A DNA stretch of 64,000 bases from Bog-532 sp963742875 (GCA_963742875.1 CAVUNO010000012.1:124001-188000); one strand, 5' to 3'. Counted from the first letter of the stretch, positions 15,847 through 26,478 are shown. Numbers and translations are program-made. Notes: generated by a model from the letters alone, not told the origin.

Positions 15847-16503
15847 TCACCTCGGCTGGGGGACGATGCGGATGTAGGGCTTGACGGACTTCCACTCGCC
15901 GAAGATCACCCTCGCCTCGTTGTCGGGCACCGAGTTGTGGATCATCACATCGTCGCCCTGCTTCCAGTTGGCCGGTGTCACGACCCGGTGCCTGGCGGTC
16001 AGCTGCAGCGAGTCGATGACCCGCAGCAGCTCCCCGAAGTTGCGGCCGGTCACATTCGGGTACGCAATGATGAGCTTGATCTTCTTATCCGGGCTGATCA
16101 CGAACACGTTCCGGACGGTCAGGTTGTCTAGTGCGCAGCGCGAACTGGCGTCACCCGAGGCGGAGGCGGGCAGCATCCCGTAGAGCTTGGACACATTCAG
16201 GTCGGTGTCGCCGATGATCGGGTAGCCGGGCCGTGCGCCCTGGGTCTCCTCGATGTCATCAGCCCACCTGTGGTGGCTGTCGGTGGCGTCCACCGAAAGC
16301 CCGATGACCTTCACGCCACGGCGTTCGAACTCGGGTGCCAGCTTGGCCACCTGCCCCAGCTCGGTGGTGCACACCGGGGTGAAGTCCTTGGGGTGCGAGA
16401 ACAGCACCGCCCAGGAATCTGCGATCCATTCGTGGAAGCTGATCCTGCCCTGAGTGGTGTCGGCCTCGAAATCCGGTGCGGTGTCATTGATGGACAGTCC
16501 CAT
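15847..16503 (-). CDS. Peroxiredoxin (Prdx6/1-Cys type)
   Basis: ATG 16503 after AGGAG; 218 residues, typical for the 1-Cys subgroup. The thioredoxin fold shows DFEADTTQG, the peroxidatic motif HPKDFTPVCTTELG (Cys near residue 44), and the long C-terminal dimer arm (NFGELLRVIDSLQL, VTPANWKQGDD). A second Cys occurs in ASSRCALDNL. It reduces hydrogen peroxide and organic or lipid peroxides in the cytosol. It neighbours the TmpA-like flavoprotein on the same strand, but a stem-loop separates the transcripts. Confidence 0.92.
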   Translation of the reverse strand: MGLSINDTAPDFEADTTQGRISFHEWIADSWAVLFSHPKDFTPVCTTELGQVAKLAPEFERRGVKVIGLSVDATDSHHRWADDIEETQGARPGYPIIGDTDLNVSKLYGMLPASASGDASSRCALDNLTVRNVFVISPDKKIKLIIAYPNVTGRNFGELLRVIDSLQLTARHRVVTPANWKQGDDVMIHNSVPDNEARVIFGEWKSVKPYIRIVPQPR

Positions 16504-16686
16504 TTGCCGTGCTCCTGTTTCGTTCCTGATGGTCGTGTTGCTCTACCGCTGGTCCCTGGCGCTGTCTCCTGTGCGCTCAGACCGACGGAGGTTTCCGCCG
16601 TCAATTGCCATGCTGCGCGCCGGACTGGCGCGATGGCATCGGCCAGCTGGCCGATTGCGGGGAATGATCCTGCGGCGGCCGGGCCG

Positions 16687-17388
16687 CTACCGGCGGACTG
16701 GCCCAGGCGGACCGAGGTCGTGGCCCGCGGCCCAGCTCGCCAGCTGCACGCGAGAGTCCAGGCCGAGTTTGGCGAGGATGTGCGACACGTGCGTCTTGAC
16801 CGTCGCCACCGAGATGAACAGGGCCGAGGCGATCGCAGGGTTCGACAGCCCGCCAGCCACCAGCCGTGCCACCTCCAGCTCCCGCCCGGAGAGCTCGAAG
16901 GGGTCTCCGGCGGTGACCGCCTGGGTGTGCCGGGCCGCGGGGACCGTGCCTTCGGTCGTAGCGATCTCGGGTCCGGGTTCGTCGAGGGCTTGGGTGGTCT
17001 GGGTGAGGGTGTAGGCGATGGCTTGGTCCCGGTCCATGTCCGCGCCGCGAGCGCGAAGTTCCCGAGCGCGCTCATCGCGCAGCACGGTGGAACTGATCAG
17101 CTGAACGGGTATCGGCGGCGCGACCACATAGGCTTCGGCGGCGCCCTGGATGATCGCGGCAGCATCGGGCCGGGCCGCGGCCAGCGTGCCGGCGATGATG
17201 TGCAGGGTTATGCCCATCCGGACGCGGTCACCGCCCCACTGCAGGCGGCGGATGGCATCGCGGCCAAGCTCGAGCGTGGTAGTCCGGTCGTTTAGCAGAA
17301 ACGCGATCCCGGCCGCCCAGAACCAGGTCGCCTTGGACCTGATAGCCCAGCGCCGCGCTGATCTCGCGGCTTTCGCGCAGGCAGGCAC
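16687..17388 (-). pseudogene. C-terminal part of the SARP-LuxR regulator (out of frame)
   Basis: This frame holds the end of the tetratricopeptide-like region (LELGRDAIRRLQWGGDRVRM) and a LuxR HTH (LSGRELEVARLVAGGLSNPA then VATVKTHVSHILAKLGL). It continues the protein encoded just upstream after a frameshift near 17340, where the other frame turns into SAKRPDYHARAW. As drawn, it has no start codon with a plausible ribosome site of its own. Restoring one base would give a single protein of about 1,110 residues. Confidence 0.75.
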
Positions 17389-20029
17389 GGGCCTGGCCGG
17401 GGTCGGTGCCGACGACGGTCGCGCCTACCTCAAGCAAGGCTGTCGCGATCAGGGCCGGGGCGCCGATCTGGCGGGCCAGCGCGAGTGCCTCGCTCGCTTG
17501 CGGGACCGCCGAAGGCGCGTCACCGGCGAGCACGCGGTTGGCCACAGCGGCGGTGAGTCCAACGAAGGTATCGGCGAGGTCGCCGCCGACCCGTGCGAAA
17601 ACAGCCGCCTGCTCGGCGAGGCGCGCGGCCTCAGCAAATGCGCCGAGGGTGGCCGCGATGTTCTGCCGGGCAGCGTAGATGGTCTCCTCGACCCGCCAGT
17701 CCGGGGTGTCCCGGTGCGCGTTGGCCTCGGCCGCCCGGCGGCACAGCTCCTCGGCGGCAGTCCCATCCGCGCGATTGGACGCGAACACGGCGCTGACCGC
17801 CAGGGCCAGCGGGTAGCCCGGATGCTCGGCCGCGCCGGGCAGCCCGAGGGCCGCCTCGCCCGCCAGCTTGAGCGGGTAAGTAGTCCAGACCTCGAACGGT
17901 GCGAAGCCGGCCAGGATCTGAAAAACGGTGCCGACGTTGCCGGTGCCGATCGCCCACGACCACGCCGCGAGCAGGTTGTCCTGCTCGGCGCCGAGCCGCA
18001 CCGCCCAGAACACCTCCCGGTTAGGGTCGTTGCCATGATCGCGGACCCGGCCGAGGAGGTCCGCGCAGTAGCCGGCGTGGCGGCCCCGCCACCGCTCGGC
18101 CCCCCCGGCCTTCTCGATGCGTTGCTCGCCATACTGGCGGATCGTCTCCAGCAGCCGGTAGCGGGTCTCGATCCCGTGTTCCTCGGCCACCACCAGCGAC
18201 CGCGCCACCAGGCTGGCCAGCAGCCCGAACACCGCCCCGGGATCGATACCGTCCCAGGCGCAGACCGCCTCGGCGGCCTCCAGGGTGCAGCCCCCGGCGA
18301 ACACTGCCAGCCGGCCCAGCAAGGCCTGTTCAGGTGCGGTGAGCAGCTGGAAGGACCAGTCGATCGCCGCGCGCAGCGTCTGGTGGCGTTCGGCCGCGTC
18401 GCGCCGGCCAGCCGCGAGCACCCCGAAGCTGCGCTCCAGCCGCCGGGCCAGCTCGGCCGGAGTCATCGCCGGCACCCTGGCCGCTGCCAGCTCGACCGCC
18501 AGCGCGATCCCGTCCAGCCGCCGCACCACCGCGGCCACCGCCGCCGCGTTCTCGGCGGTCACCCGAAAATCGGGCTTGACCGCGCCCGCGCGCTCAGCGA
18601 ACAGGCGCACTGCCTCCGCCTGCGTGATCGCCGCCAGGCCGGCGTCGGCGCCGGGCAGCCCCAGCGGCGGGACCAGGACGAGCCGCTCGCCGTCGATGCC
18701 CAGGCCCTCCCGGCTGGTGGCCAGGATCACCAGCCTCTCGCACGACCGCAGCAGGACCCCGGCCAGCGCCGCCGCTCCTCGCAGCAGATGCTCGCAGTTA
18801 TCCAGCACCAGCAGCAGCTGCTTGCCGCGCAAGAACTCCACCAGCGCCTCGCGGGTGCCCTGCCCGGCCCGGGCGGTCACCGAGAACACCGCGGCGACGG
18901 CATCATCCAGCCTGGCCGGATCGCGGACCGGGGCCAGCTCGGTAAGCCACGCGCCGTCGGCGAACCGCGGCAGCACCTGCCCCGCGACCTGCAAGGCCAG
19001 GCGAGTCTTGCCTACCCCGCCCACACCGGTCAGCGTCACCACCCGCGCCTCGCCCAACACGGCTGCGGTCCGCTCCAGCTCGCGGACCCGGCCGATAAAC
19101 GAGCTCACCTGCAACGGCAGATTCCCCGCGGGCAGCCCCTCCGCCTGCCCGATCCGGGGGATTCGGGCCCCGGCGGGCCCCGGTGCGGAATCAGACGGCG
19201 CCACCACAACCGCCGCGGCTGGGTGCCAGTCCAGCGAGGCGTCCTGGGCGAGCACGGCGGCTTCCAGCCGCCGCAGCTCAGGCCCGGGCTCCAGGCCGAG
19301 CTCGGCGGCCAGCACGGTGCGGCACCGCTGGTAGGCGCGCAACGCGTCGGCCTGCCGGCCGCAGCGGTAGGTCGCGATCATCAGCTGCCCCCAGCGCCGC
19401 TCCCGCAGCGGGCGCACCGCCACCATCGCCTCCAGATCGGCCGCCGCCTGAGCGTGCCCGCCCAAGCCCAGCCACGCCTCGACCCGGTCCTCGGCGGCCA
19501 AGTCGTGGGCCTCGGTAAGCCGGGCCACGGCGGCCACGGCCCACGGCTCGGCGGCGAACTCGGGCAGCGGGTCACCCCGCCACAGCGCCAGCGCCTCCGA
19601 CAGGCCAGCGGCCGCGGCCGCGGGCTGGCCGGCGGCCAGGTCGCCGTGGGCCTGCCGCGCCAGCGCCTGAAACAGCAGCGCGTCCACCTGATCGTCCTCG
19701 ACGCGAAGCGCATACCCAGGAGCCTGGGTGACCAGCACCCGAGCCGGCGCGCGGGCCGGGCGGCCGGGTTCGAGCAGCCGGCGCAGCTGGGAAACGTAGG
19801 CCTGCACCGAGGCGAGGGCCGCCGCGGGGGGCTCCTCCCGCCACAACAGGTCGATCAGCCGGTCCACCGGGACGACGTGCCGGGCATCCACCACCAGGAT
19901 CGCCAGTAGCGCCCGCTGCAGCCGCGGGCCAAGGTCGAGCTGCCGGCCGTCCCGGTCCACCCGGAATGAGCCCAGCACAGTAAAGCGCACGCGACCATCG
20001 CCAGTCATCTCCGGCGCCGGTCGGGACAC
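17228..20029 (-). pseudogene. AfsR/SARP-family regulator with NB-ARC ATPase, frameshifted near its end
   Basis: Domains in order: OmpR-like winged helix (RVRFTVLGSFRVDRDGRQLD, residues 10-105), BTAD helical domain (105-255), an NB-ARC STAND ATPase with Walker A GVGGVGKTRLAL (about 345) and Walker B-like LLLVLDNCEHLL, then a helical/TPR region. The natural C-terminus with a LuxR HTH lies in another frame (16687-17388). Such proteins activate secondary-metabolite or stress genes; the P450 upstream on the opposite strand is a plausible target. Either GTG 20029 or ATG 20008 could be the start. The break may be real or an assembly error. Confidence 0.8.
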
Positions 20030-20508
20030 TATCCGAGTCTGACACTCCGACCGCTACCCGGCGCTGCCCGCTGCTGCCGGCCCGGGCCCGGCAAGGCAAC
20101 AGGGCTTCCTAGAGCAGCAGCACGAGGCGGCTACGGCCGTCTGCCACGGCCCTGGTGCCGTATCAGGTCAGCCACCTCCAGGCGGTCGACGGGGGACCTC
20201 ACGCAGCAGCGCCCGCGACGTCGCGCTCCCCGGCCGGGTCGGCTCGGTGGACCAGCCGCGGAGGCGCGGCCGGATTACCAGCTGCGGTGATGCCCACCAG
20301 GCCAGAGTCAGCGAGGCGACTTGGCCGTGACTTGGCTCCTGGCCAAGTCACCAGGCCGGTCAACGCCAAGCGGCTGTGCAGACAGTAGTGCTGCTCATAC
20401 CAGCGACGTCCTGGGGGGCGACCGTCGCTCACGGCACCCAGGATCAGCACGAGCGGGCATACTCACACCGGCAGATAACTCACACCGGCAGATTAAGGGA
20501 GCAGAAGT
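20030..20508. promoter_or_regulatory. Divergent intergenic region with operator-like repeats
   Basis: The region separates the SARP gene and the P450 gene. It holds an inverted repeat GTGACTTGGC/GGCCAAGTCAC (20327-20351) and, close to the P450 start, two direct copies of CTCACACCGGCAGAT (20462-20476 and 20479-20493), 17 bases apart start to start. Direct repeats near a promoter are the usual form of SARP binding sites, although their spacing is normally 11 or 22 bases. No gene is evident. Confidence 0.4.
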
Positions 20509-21932
20509 ATGGGCACGCCAGCACGGGTTCGTCAGGACCGGGCGGTCATCACCGAACCGGCAAAGCGGAGAGCACGCAAGGGAGCACCGCCGCGCCCGCG
20601 GGCTCATCCGGTGCTCGGATCGGCACTGGACCTGCGCCGCAGCCAGGCCGAGACGTACGCGCGTGTGATGCGTGAGCACGGCGACGTCGTGCGCCTGGCC
20701 GCCGGGCCGCCGGGGCTGCGTGTCCAGGTATATTGCGTGTTTCACCCCGATGGCGTCAGGCAGGTGCTGGCGGGCTCGCGGGACGGTTACACGAAGCGCA
20801 ACCGGTTTTACGTGCAGATCGCGGAAGCGCTCGGGTGGGGGCTGCTGACCACCGAAGGGCAGCGCTGGCAGCGTCAGCGGCGGCTGATCCAGCCGCTGTT
20901 TACCCGCAAGGAGATCGCGGGCTACGCGAACCTGATGGCCGGGGAGGCCGCGGCGGTCGCGCGGCAGTGGGAGTCTGCCGCGCGCGACGGTGCAGGCGTC
21001 GATGCGCATGCGGAAATGGTCCGCCTGACCCTGCGGGTGGTCGGGCGGTCGATCTTCGGTGACGAGGTCGAGCCGGCTGTCGCCGTTCTCGACTCGGCGT
21101 TTCCGGTGCTCAACCGCCACACGTTCCGCCGGGCGATGTCGCCGGTGGCCACGCCGGCGTCCTGGCCGACGCCGGGCAACAGGCAGGCGGCACGGGCCCG
21201 GCACGCGCTGTACGGCGTCGTCGATGAGCTGATCGCCCGGCGGATGCAGGCCGGGCCGGCGGCCAGGATCTGGTCTCGCGCCTGCTGAGCGCCCGCGACG
21301 CAGATACCGGCGAGCCGATGGACGCCCAGCAGGTACGAGACGAGGCACTGATCTTCCTGCTCGCTGGGCACGAGACCACATCCACGGCGCTCACGTTCAC
21401 CCTTCATCTGCTGGGCCGCCACCCCGGCGAGCAGGCGAGGGTCCACGACGAGCTGGACGCCGTGCTGGGCGGCCGGCCGCCGACGGCGGCCGACCTGCCA
21501 GCGCTGCGGCACACCGCGATGGCGATCAAGGAGGCGATGCGCCTGTACCCGCCCGCGTACGCCATCGGCCGCCGCGCAGAGGCCGAGACTGAGATCGGCG
21601 GCTACGTGATCCCCGCGGGATCCGACGTCCTGGTGAGCCAGTACGCCACCCACCGGCACCCGCTGTTCTGGCCCGACGCCGAGACGTTCGACCCGTCCCG
21701 GTTCACGGCCGAGCGCGAGCAGGCTCGCCACCCGCACGCCTATTTCCCGTTCGGCGCCGGCCCGCGCGCCTGCATCGGGTCCCAGTTCGCGATCCTCGAG
21801 GCGGTGATCGCGGTCGCCGTTCTGCTGCAGCACTGCAACCTGCGCAGCGAGCTCGCACATATCCCCATCGACACCGCGGGAATCACCCTGCGGCCGAACG
21901 GCCCCGTGCCGATCCAGCCGTCGCGGCGCTGA
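20509..21932 (+). pseudogene. Cytochrome P450, one frameshift
   Basis: ATG 20509 follows GGGAG. The first frame (to 21288) gives the N-terminal half including the C-helix WQRQRR motif; the second frame (from about 21265) supplies the I-helix AGHETTS, the K-helix ExxR in KEAMRL, and the heme loop FPFGAGPRACIG with the Cys ligand. The frame change falls at about 21260-21270, between QAGPAAR and QDLVSRLL. All catalytic landmarks survive, so it is either a recent mutant or a sequencing artefact. It is class-B-like and soluble, with unknown substrate. The AhpD-like gene follows it. Confidence 0.85.
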
Positions 21933-21988
21933 GCGCCCTCGCCGCGACCGCGGTCGGCCATCAGAAAGAGCACCAGAAGGGAACAGCC

Positions 21989-22456
21989 ATGACGCATCTG
22001 CCCTCGTCGCCTCCACCGCATCCGTGCAACAGCTGCTGGCGGAGGTCCACCGGCGCCTGGACACCACCCCCAGCACGACCCGGGCGATGGCCAACAGCCC
22101 CGCCCTGCTCCAGGGCTACCTAGACCTGTCCGGCGCGCTCAGCCGCGGCATGCTCAGCCCCCGCGACCCGCGAGCGCATCGCACTCGCCGTGGCGCAGCG
22201 CAACAGCTGCTCCCACTGCCTGGCCGCGCACAGCTACCTCGCCAAGCACGCCGCGCACCTGGGCGCAGGCGACATCATGGCCGCCCGCAAGTCCACCTCG
22301 GCCGACCCGAAGACCGCGCCGATCCTCGCCCTCGCAGCCGCCGTCAACGACGGCCGCGAGGCCGTCACCAGCGAGGACCTGGCAGCCGCCCGCCCCGCCG
22401 GGCTCAGTGATGAGGAGATCGCCTAGACCATCGGCCACGCGGCGCTCAACATACTC
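21989..22456 (+). pseudogene. AhpD/carboxymuconolactone-decarboxylase-like protein, broken
   Basis: A ribosome site (AGAAGGGAA) precedes ATG 21989. Pieces in two or three frames match the family: VQQLLAEVHRRLDTTPSTTR, YLDLSGALSRGML, RERIALAVAQRNSCSHCLAA with the CxxC redox pair, and a C-terminal LSDEEIA followed by a stop and then TIGHAALNI. The 3' end runs into direct repeat A2 and is lost. Intact relatives reduce peroxides or catalyse decarboxylation. Confidence 0.7.
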
Positions 22457-22788
22457 GGCGCGCAGTCGTGCCATACGCGACAGCGACCAGCGGTCAGCCA
22501 CTCCCGTGCCTTCCACTGCCGATGGCCAGGACCGGCGTTCCCGCTGATGCGGGCCAGACCGCGCTACCGATCTTCCAAACTGGGACCCGGCGCCAGGGCG
22601 TACTGTGCGGGTCTGCGCGACGTTGTACAGCAGCCAGGTACAGCAACAGGCACGCATCCCGGCACACTATTGGGAACCTCTGCGGACTAATGAACGCTAG
22701 CTGACCTGCGTATCCGCTGCGGTGCGCGTGTGCGTGCCAGTATCTGGGGGTCAAGGGGTCGCGGGTTCAAATCCTGCCGTCCCGACTG
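22456..22788 (+). repeat. 333-bp direct repeat A2 ending in tRNA-Pro(GGG) 3' half
   Basis: Second copy of the 6802-7135 sequence in the same orientation. The tRNA-like core is 22744-22787, followed by a T-run. Because about 290 bases upstream of the core are also shared, both copies carry the same element arm, as expected if related elements were inserted in tandem at one tRNA gene. Confidence 0.75.
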
Positions 22789-23509
22789 TTTTTCGAACTC
22801 TTCTTCGCCATGTACAGCAGCAGTACAGCAGTACCCGAGGAAGACTCTTAAGGTATGCATGCGGCCCTTCTAAGTGGCCGCCATGCGGTCGGCGGATTCA
22901 AGCTCACGACGTTGGGCCGGGGTGGACTTGCGTCCCGGGTGTTACGCGTTCTCCGGGGGTCCCCAGCCCGTCGTACGACGTTGCGCCAGACCCTTCGCGG
23001 AGAGCTTTTGCAACACGTCTCCGTGGGTGTGGTGCTCGTTGTCGCTGCTGCTCTGACGCCTGCTGTCGCAGGACCGGTCGCTTCGTGCAACACCTGTGGT
23101 GTGACTACCCGGTTTTGATCAATTGCTGACCTGCTTGAACCGTCACAACAACGTCCAGTTCGTCCTGGTCTGGACCCCCAGAGAATCCGCGTCGTTCGCC
23201 ATGAGCGCCGGACGTCACTCACGGCGAGCCTCGGTCGCTGGCATGCCTATCCAGTGGGCGTCTCCGCCGTGCTCACCCTGGCACCGGGATCCTCACCTTG
23301 GCGGCTCCAGTCGGCGCATGGCGGTACCCCGGCTTACGTCACGGACGGTGACGGCAGAGCCAGGATGCGGCGCGCGAGATCCGCCGTTCGGCGCGATCGG
23401 TCCCCTTGCGCAAGATGTGGCGCTGCCGTGCATATCAGGGCGCTCTGCGTCCGAGAATCCGGCGGCAGAGGATTCTGGCAGACTGATCAACGAGTACGAA
23501 TGGGCAGGG
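22789..23509. other. Region outside repeat A2 with no recognised gene
   Basis: A reverse-strand frame contains HGDVLQKLSAKGLAQRR ending in a stop near 22945, which resembles the end of a DNA-binding protein but is too short to name. The remainder shows no domain or RNA. It is probably remnant DNA. Confidence 0.3.
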
Positions 23510-24073
23510 TCACGCGCCACAGTTGCCTGCGGGCGCGTTGGGCCCGCAGTAGCTCATGTTGGCCGCGGAAATGGTGTCACTGGCGGGATCCAGGGTCATG
23601 GTGATTGGGCCTGTCGGCCCGTCCACCGGATCGGTGGTGTGCGTCACCTGGCCGGTTGCCACCTCCCCCGAGATCGACGTGAGCCGCCCGGTCCGGACAT
23701 CGCCGTTGATGATGTTGCTGCCGGATATCGCATCGCACGGCGGCGGGTCTTGCGAGCACCACCGGTAGGTCCGGTTGGAGATGGTGAAACGCCCGTCCGG
23801 CTGGATAATCAGGCCGCCACCGTGCCCGCTCCAGGCCCCGGCGAAGGCGCCGAATGACGGAGAGGCCGACGCGGACAGGGAGCCGGACGCGGACGGGCGC
23901 GGGGATCGCGAGGGCGAACCGCCGTTCCGGTAGGTGGTCGTGGTGCCGCAGCTGATCACGGCGGCCACGAGAACCGCGGCCAGCGCGGCGGTCGGCAGGG
24001 CCGCCGCGGAAAGGGGTCGCGGCGGCCGGACGATGAGTCCGTGCGGGCGGGTCGATGGTGGTCTGGGTTTCAC
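23510..24073 (-). CDS. Putative secreted lipoprotein, function unknown
   Basis: GTG 24073 is chosen because GAGAGGGA lies seven bases upstream; 187 residues. The N-terminus is basic, then hydrophobic (ALPTAALAAVLVAAVISC) with a lipobox-like VISC, followed by a Ser/Pro-rich linker. The globular part contains GAWSGHGGGLIIQPDGRF and several Cys residues (WCSQDPPPC, YCGPNAPAGNC) that could form disulfides. No family recognised; apparently intact among broken neighbours. Confidence 0.6.
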   Translation of the reverse strand: MKPRPPSTRPHGLIVRPPRPLSAAALPTAALAAVLVAAVISCGTTTTYRNGGSPSRSPRPSASGSLSASASPSFGAFAGAWSGHGGGLIIQPDGRFTISNRTYRWCSQDPPPCDAISGSNIINGDVRTGRLTSISGEVATGQVTHTTDPVDGPTGPITMTLDPASDTISAANMSYCGPNAPAGNCGA

Positions 24074-24302
24074 GGCGGCTTCCCTCTCCTGGCAGGTTAC
24101 AAAGCCTCGATCCACCGCATGAATTCAGGTGACCGTTTCTGCGGCGGACAGGCTTGCCCTGATCTTGAGGGTAACGGCGGGTGCGGCTTATCTGTCGTTC
24201 ACGTTTCTGCGGCTTGTCCAGGGGTCCGTGCCGGTGATTGCGGGATGGCCGGCCGGGGTGGCCGATGTGATTTGTGGGATGCGGTGACCGGGTCCGGGCT
24301 GG

Positions 24303-24677
24303 TCAGGCCGGCAGGGCGGGTGGGCCGCAGGCGGCTTCGAACAGGCTCATCCATTCGGTCTCGCGGTGCCAGTCTTGGCGCAGGTGCAGAGTGATCTGGC
24401 CGCGGCCGTGGCGGGCGATCGGGGCGGCGACGCTGATGAGGTCGCGGCGCAAGGTGGCGCCTCCGGCTTTGGCGCAGGTCAGGCTGGCCAGGGATCCGGC
24501 GGCGCGGAGCAGGTTGTATGCGATGGCGGCGCAGGCCAGCCAGGCGGCGTTGGCGGGGAACGAGCCCGAGGGCAGGTGCGCCAGGGGCCCGTCGGCCAGG
24601 TCGGCGAACACCTGCTCCACCTGGGCATGGTCACGGTGGTGTTCCCCGGCCTGGAGGGTGGCGAACGGGGAGTCGGT
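24303..24677 (-). pseudogene. IS1380-family transposase, C-terminal fragment
   Basis: The frame reads HRDHAQVEQVFADLADGPLA, SFPANAAWLACAAIAYNLLR and ARHGRGQITLHLRQDW before its stop at 24303, the end of IS1380 transposases (YREHANVEN-like Glu motif and NLxR helix). Upstream catalytic Asp residues are missing. The frame continues without a break into WD40-like DNA, showing a deletion junction. Confidence 0.75.
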
Positions 24678-24689
24678 GAATCGGTGAAG

Positions 24690-25110
24690 AGGACGCCACG
24701 TTGCTGCCGGCCGGGAGCATGGCCAGGCGGTCCGGGCGTGCCGGACGGGAGACGTCCCAGACCCACATGTGGTGGTCCCAGCCGGCCGCGGCGAGCAGGT
24801 GTCCGCGCCCTGAGAAGGCGACCTGTCCACCGGGCCTGCAGGGCCGGTCAGCGAGGCCACGCTGATCGGGTGGCCTGGCGACGAGACGTCCCACAGCTCG
24901 GTGGTTCCGTTGCCCGCGGCCACGGCCAGCAGGTGGCCGGTGGCGTCGAAGGCGGCCCCGGTGGCTCCCCCGGAGGCCGGTGCCGCGGCGGCCATGCGCT
25001 GGGCGGCCCGGTCCCAGAGCCGCACCTGCTGCCCAGCCACCAGGGCCAGGAGCCGGCCGTCGGGGCTGAAGGCCGCGTCCGTGACCCCGGCCAGGCTTAT
25101 GGTCCCGGCC
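24690..25110 (-). pseudogene. WD40-repeat protein fragment, frameshifted
   Basis: Three WD-type blades are readable: VTDAAFSPDGRLLALVAGQQ with VRLWD, GAAFDATGHLLAVAAGNGTT with ELWDVSSP, and, in another frame, VAFSGRGHLLAAAGWDHHMW with VWDVSRP. Actinobacterial relatives are the sensor parts of large Ser/Thr-kinase or NB-ARC proteins. Both ends are missing. Confidence 0.65.
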
Positions 25111-25480
25111 AGGCCGCCGGGCTGCGCTGGGGCGAGCTGGCCGCGCTGACCGCCGACCGGGTCAGCCCGGACGCGCGGGCGGTCGCGGTGGACCGCAAGG
25201 TAATCGAGGTCCGCGGCCGTCTGTTCGTCGAGGCCCCCAAGAACCGCAAGCGGCGGCAGACGGTCTATCCCCGCCTGACCCCGCAGGGGTGGCCGCTGGC
25301 CGAGAGGGTGGCCGCGCGGATCGCCGCGGTCAGCGCGGAGCAGGACGCCGGGGCCAACCCGCGGGGGCTGATGTTCCCGGCCCCGGCGGGGGGTACTGGC
25401 GGTCGCCGAACTTCCGCCGCCGGGTCCTGGAGGCCGCCTACCGGGCCGCCGGGTGGCGCGCCGCCGAAGGCGAGCGCGGA
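25107..25480 (+). pseudogene. Tyrosine recombinase, internal fragment
   Basis: The sequence GLRWGELAALTADRVSPDAR, then APKNRKRRQTVYPRLTP and, in a second frame, YWRSPNFRRRVLEAAYRAAG matches the first part of a phage-integrase catalytic domain (catalytic Arg in GLRWGEL). The HxxR box and Tyr are absent and one frameshift is present. Confidence 0.6.
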
Positions 25481-25499
25481 GCAGTGGGAGATGTCCTGA

Positions 25500-25832
25500 C
25501 CGGACCTCAGGTGTCTTTGGTCCCGGAACGATTAGCGCCTTCACCACGCGCTGCGCGGTGACGTCCTCGAGGGCAGCCTGGGCCTGGTCCAGGCTGTATT
25601 CCTTCCTGATGAGATCGGTATTCCTTGCTGATGAGATCGGTCCACCGGAATTGCCTGGCGTATCTTGTCATCACCTGAACGGCTCGGTACAGGTGGCCGG
25701 CGTCGCTGCCCCAGCATCCGCGGATCTCAAGATGCTTGCGGTTCAGGTCCAGATGCGGGTTGAACGTCGCGACCCCGACGTCGGTGTACTGATCGGCGAC
25801 GAACGTACCGCCCGGCGTCTCTGGTGAGCCGC
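25500..25832 (-). pseudogene. Zinc-dependent alcohol dehydrogenase, C-terminal fragment
   Basis: Reading leftwards: QYTDVGVATFNPHLDLNRKH, EIRGCWGSDAGHLYRAVQVM, FRWTDLISKEY, then after a frame jump SLDQAQAALEDVTAQRVVKA. This is the end of a zinc-binding dehydrogenase. The jump is caused by a 22-bp tandem duplication around GATCTCATCAG (about 25597-25640). Confidence 0.65.
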
Positions 25833-25917
25833 ATGCCCTCGGGAACGGCGCCGGGCGCGCCTGTACCGCTTCAAAATTGATGCATGGTATCTGACCTGGG
25901 GCTCGTAAGATCAGCTA

Positions 25918-26478
25918 CGCCGCCTGGTAGTACTCGTTGATCACGCCGCCGAGCACCTTGCGCCGCTGGACTGGCGAGTCCAGTGGCGGGCTGGCTTGGT
26001 CGTTGTGGTCGGGCGGTCGTTGCTGGCGGGACTGGTGCGGGCGGTGCCGGTTGTAATGCCCGGCGTACTCGTCCAGGATCGATGGAAGGTGCCGTTCGCT
26101 GTAGATGAGCATCCGGTCGGTGCACTCGGCTCGCGCGGTGCGCACCCATCTCCCGGCGAAACAGTTCGCACGCGGGGTCCGCGGCGGGATCTTTACTACC
26201 TTCACGCCTTCGCTGGCGAAGATCGCGTCTAAGACCTTGGTGAACTTGGTGTCGCGGTCCCGGATCAGCAATCGGAAGGAACTGATCCGGTCGCCGGGGT
26301 CCATGAGCAGGTGCGGGCTTGCTGGCTGGTCCATGCGCCGTCCGGATGAGCGGTCACGCCGAGGACGTGCACGTGCCGGGTCCGCACCTCCATGGCGAAC
26401 AGCCAGCCAGCCAAAGACCCGGATCATGATCAGGTAGAGCAGGCGAAGAGACACAAACCGCGATCTCGCCCCTGTCAC
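25918..26478 (-). pseudogene. rve-core transposase with internal deletion
   Basis: The N-terminal leader (RFVSLRLLYLIMIRVFGWL) is joined directly to the second half of the catalytic core (RLLIRDRDTKFTKVLDAIFA, EGVKVVKIPPRTPRANCFA, Glu in RTARAECTDRMLIY) and the family C-terminus GGVINEYYQAA. The first catalytic Asp and HTH region are deleted. Same family as the fragments at 8010, 10126 and 49249. Confidence 0.75.

Noticed and set aside
17150..19909. 919-codon frame opposite the SARP gene
   Set aside because: Shadow of a well-supported gene; composition is Gln/Arg/Pro-rich without any motif.
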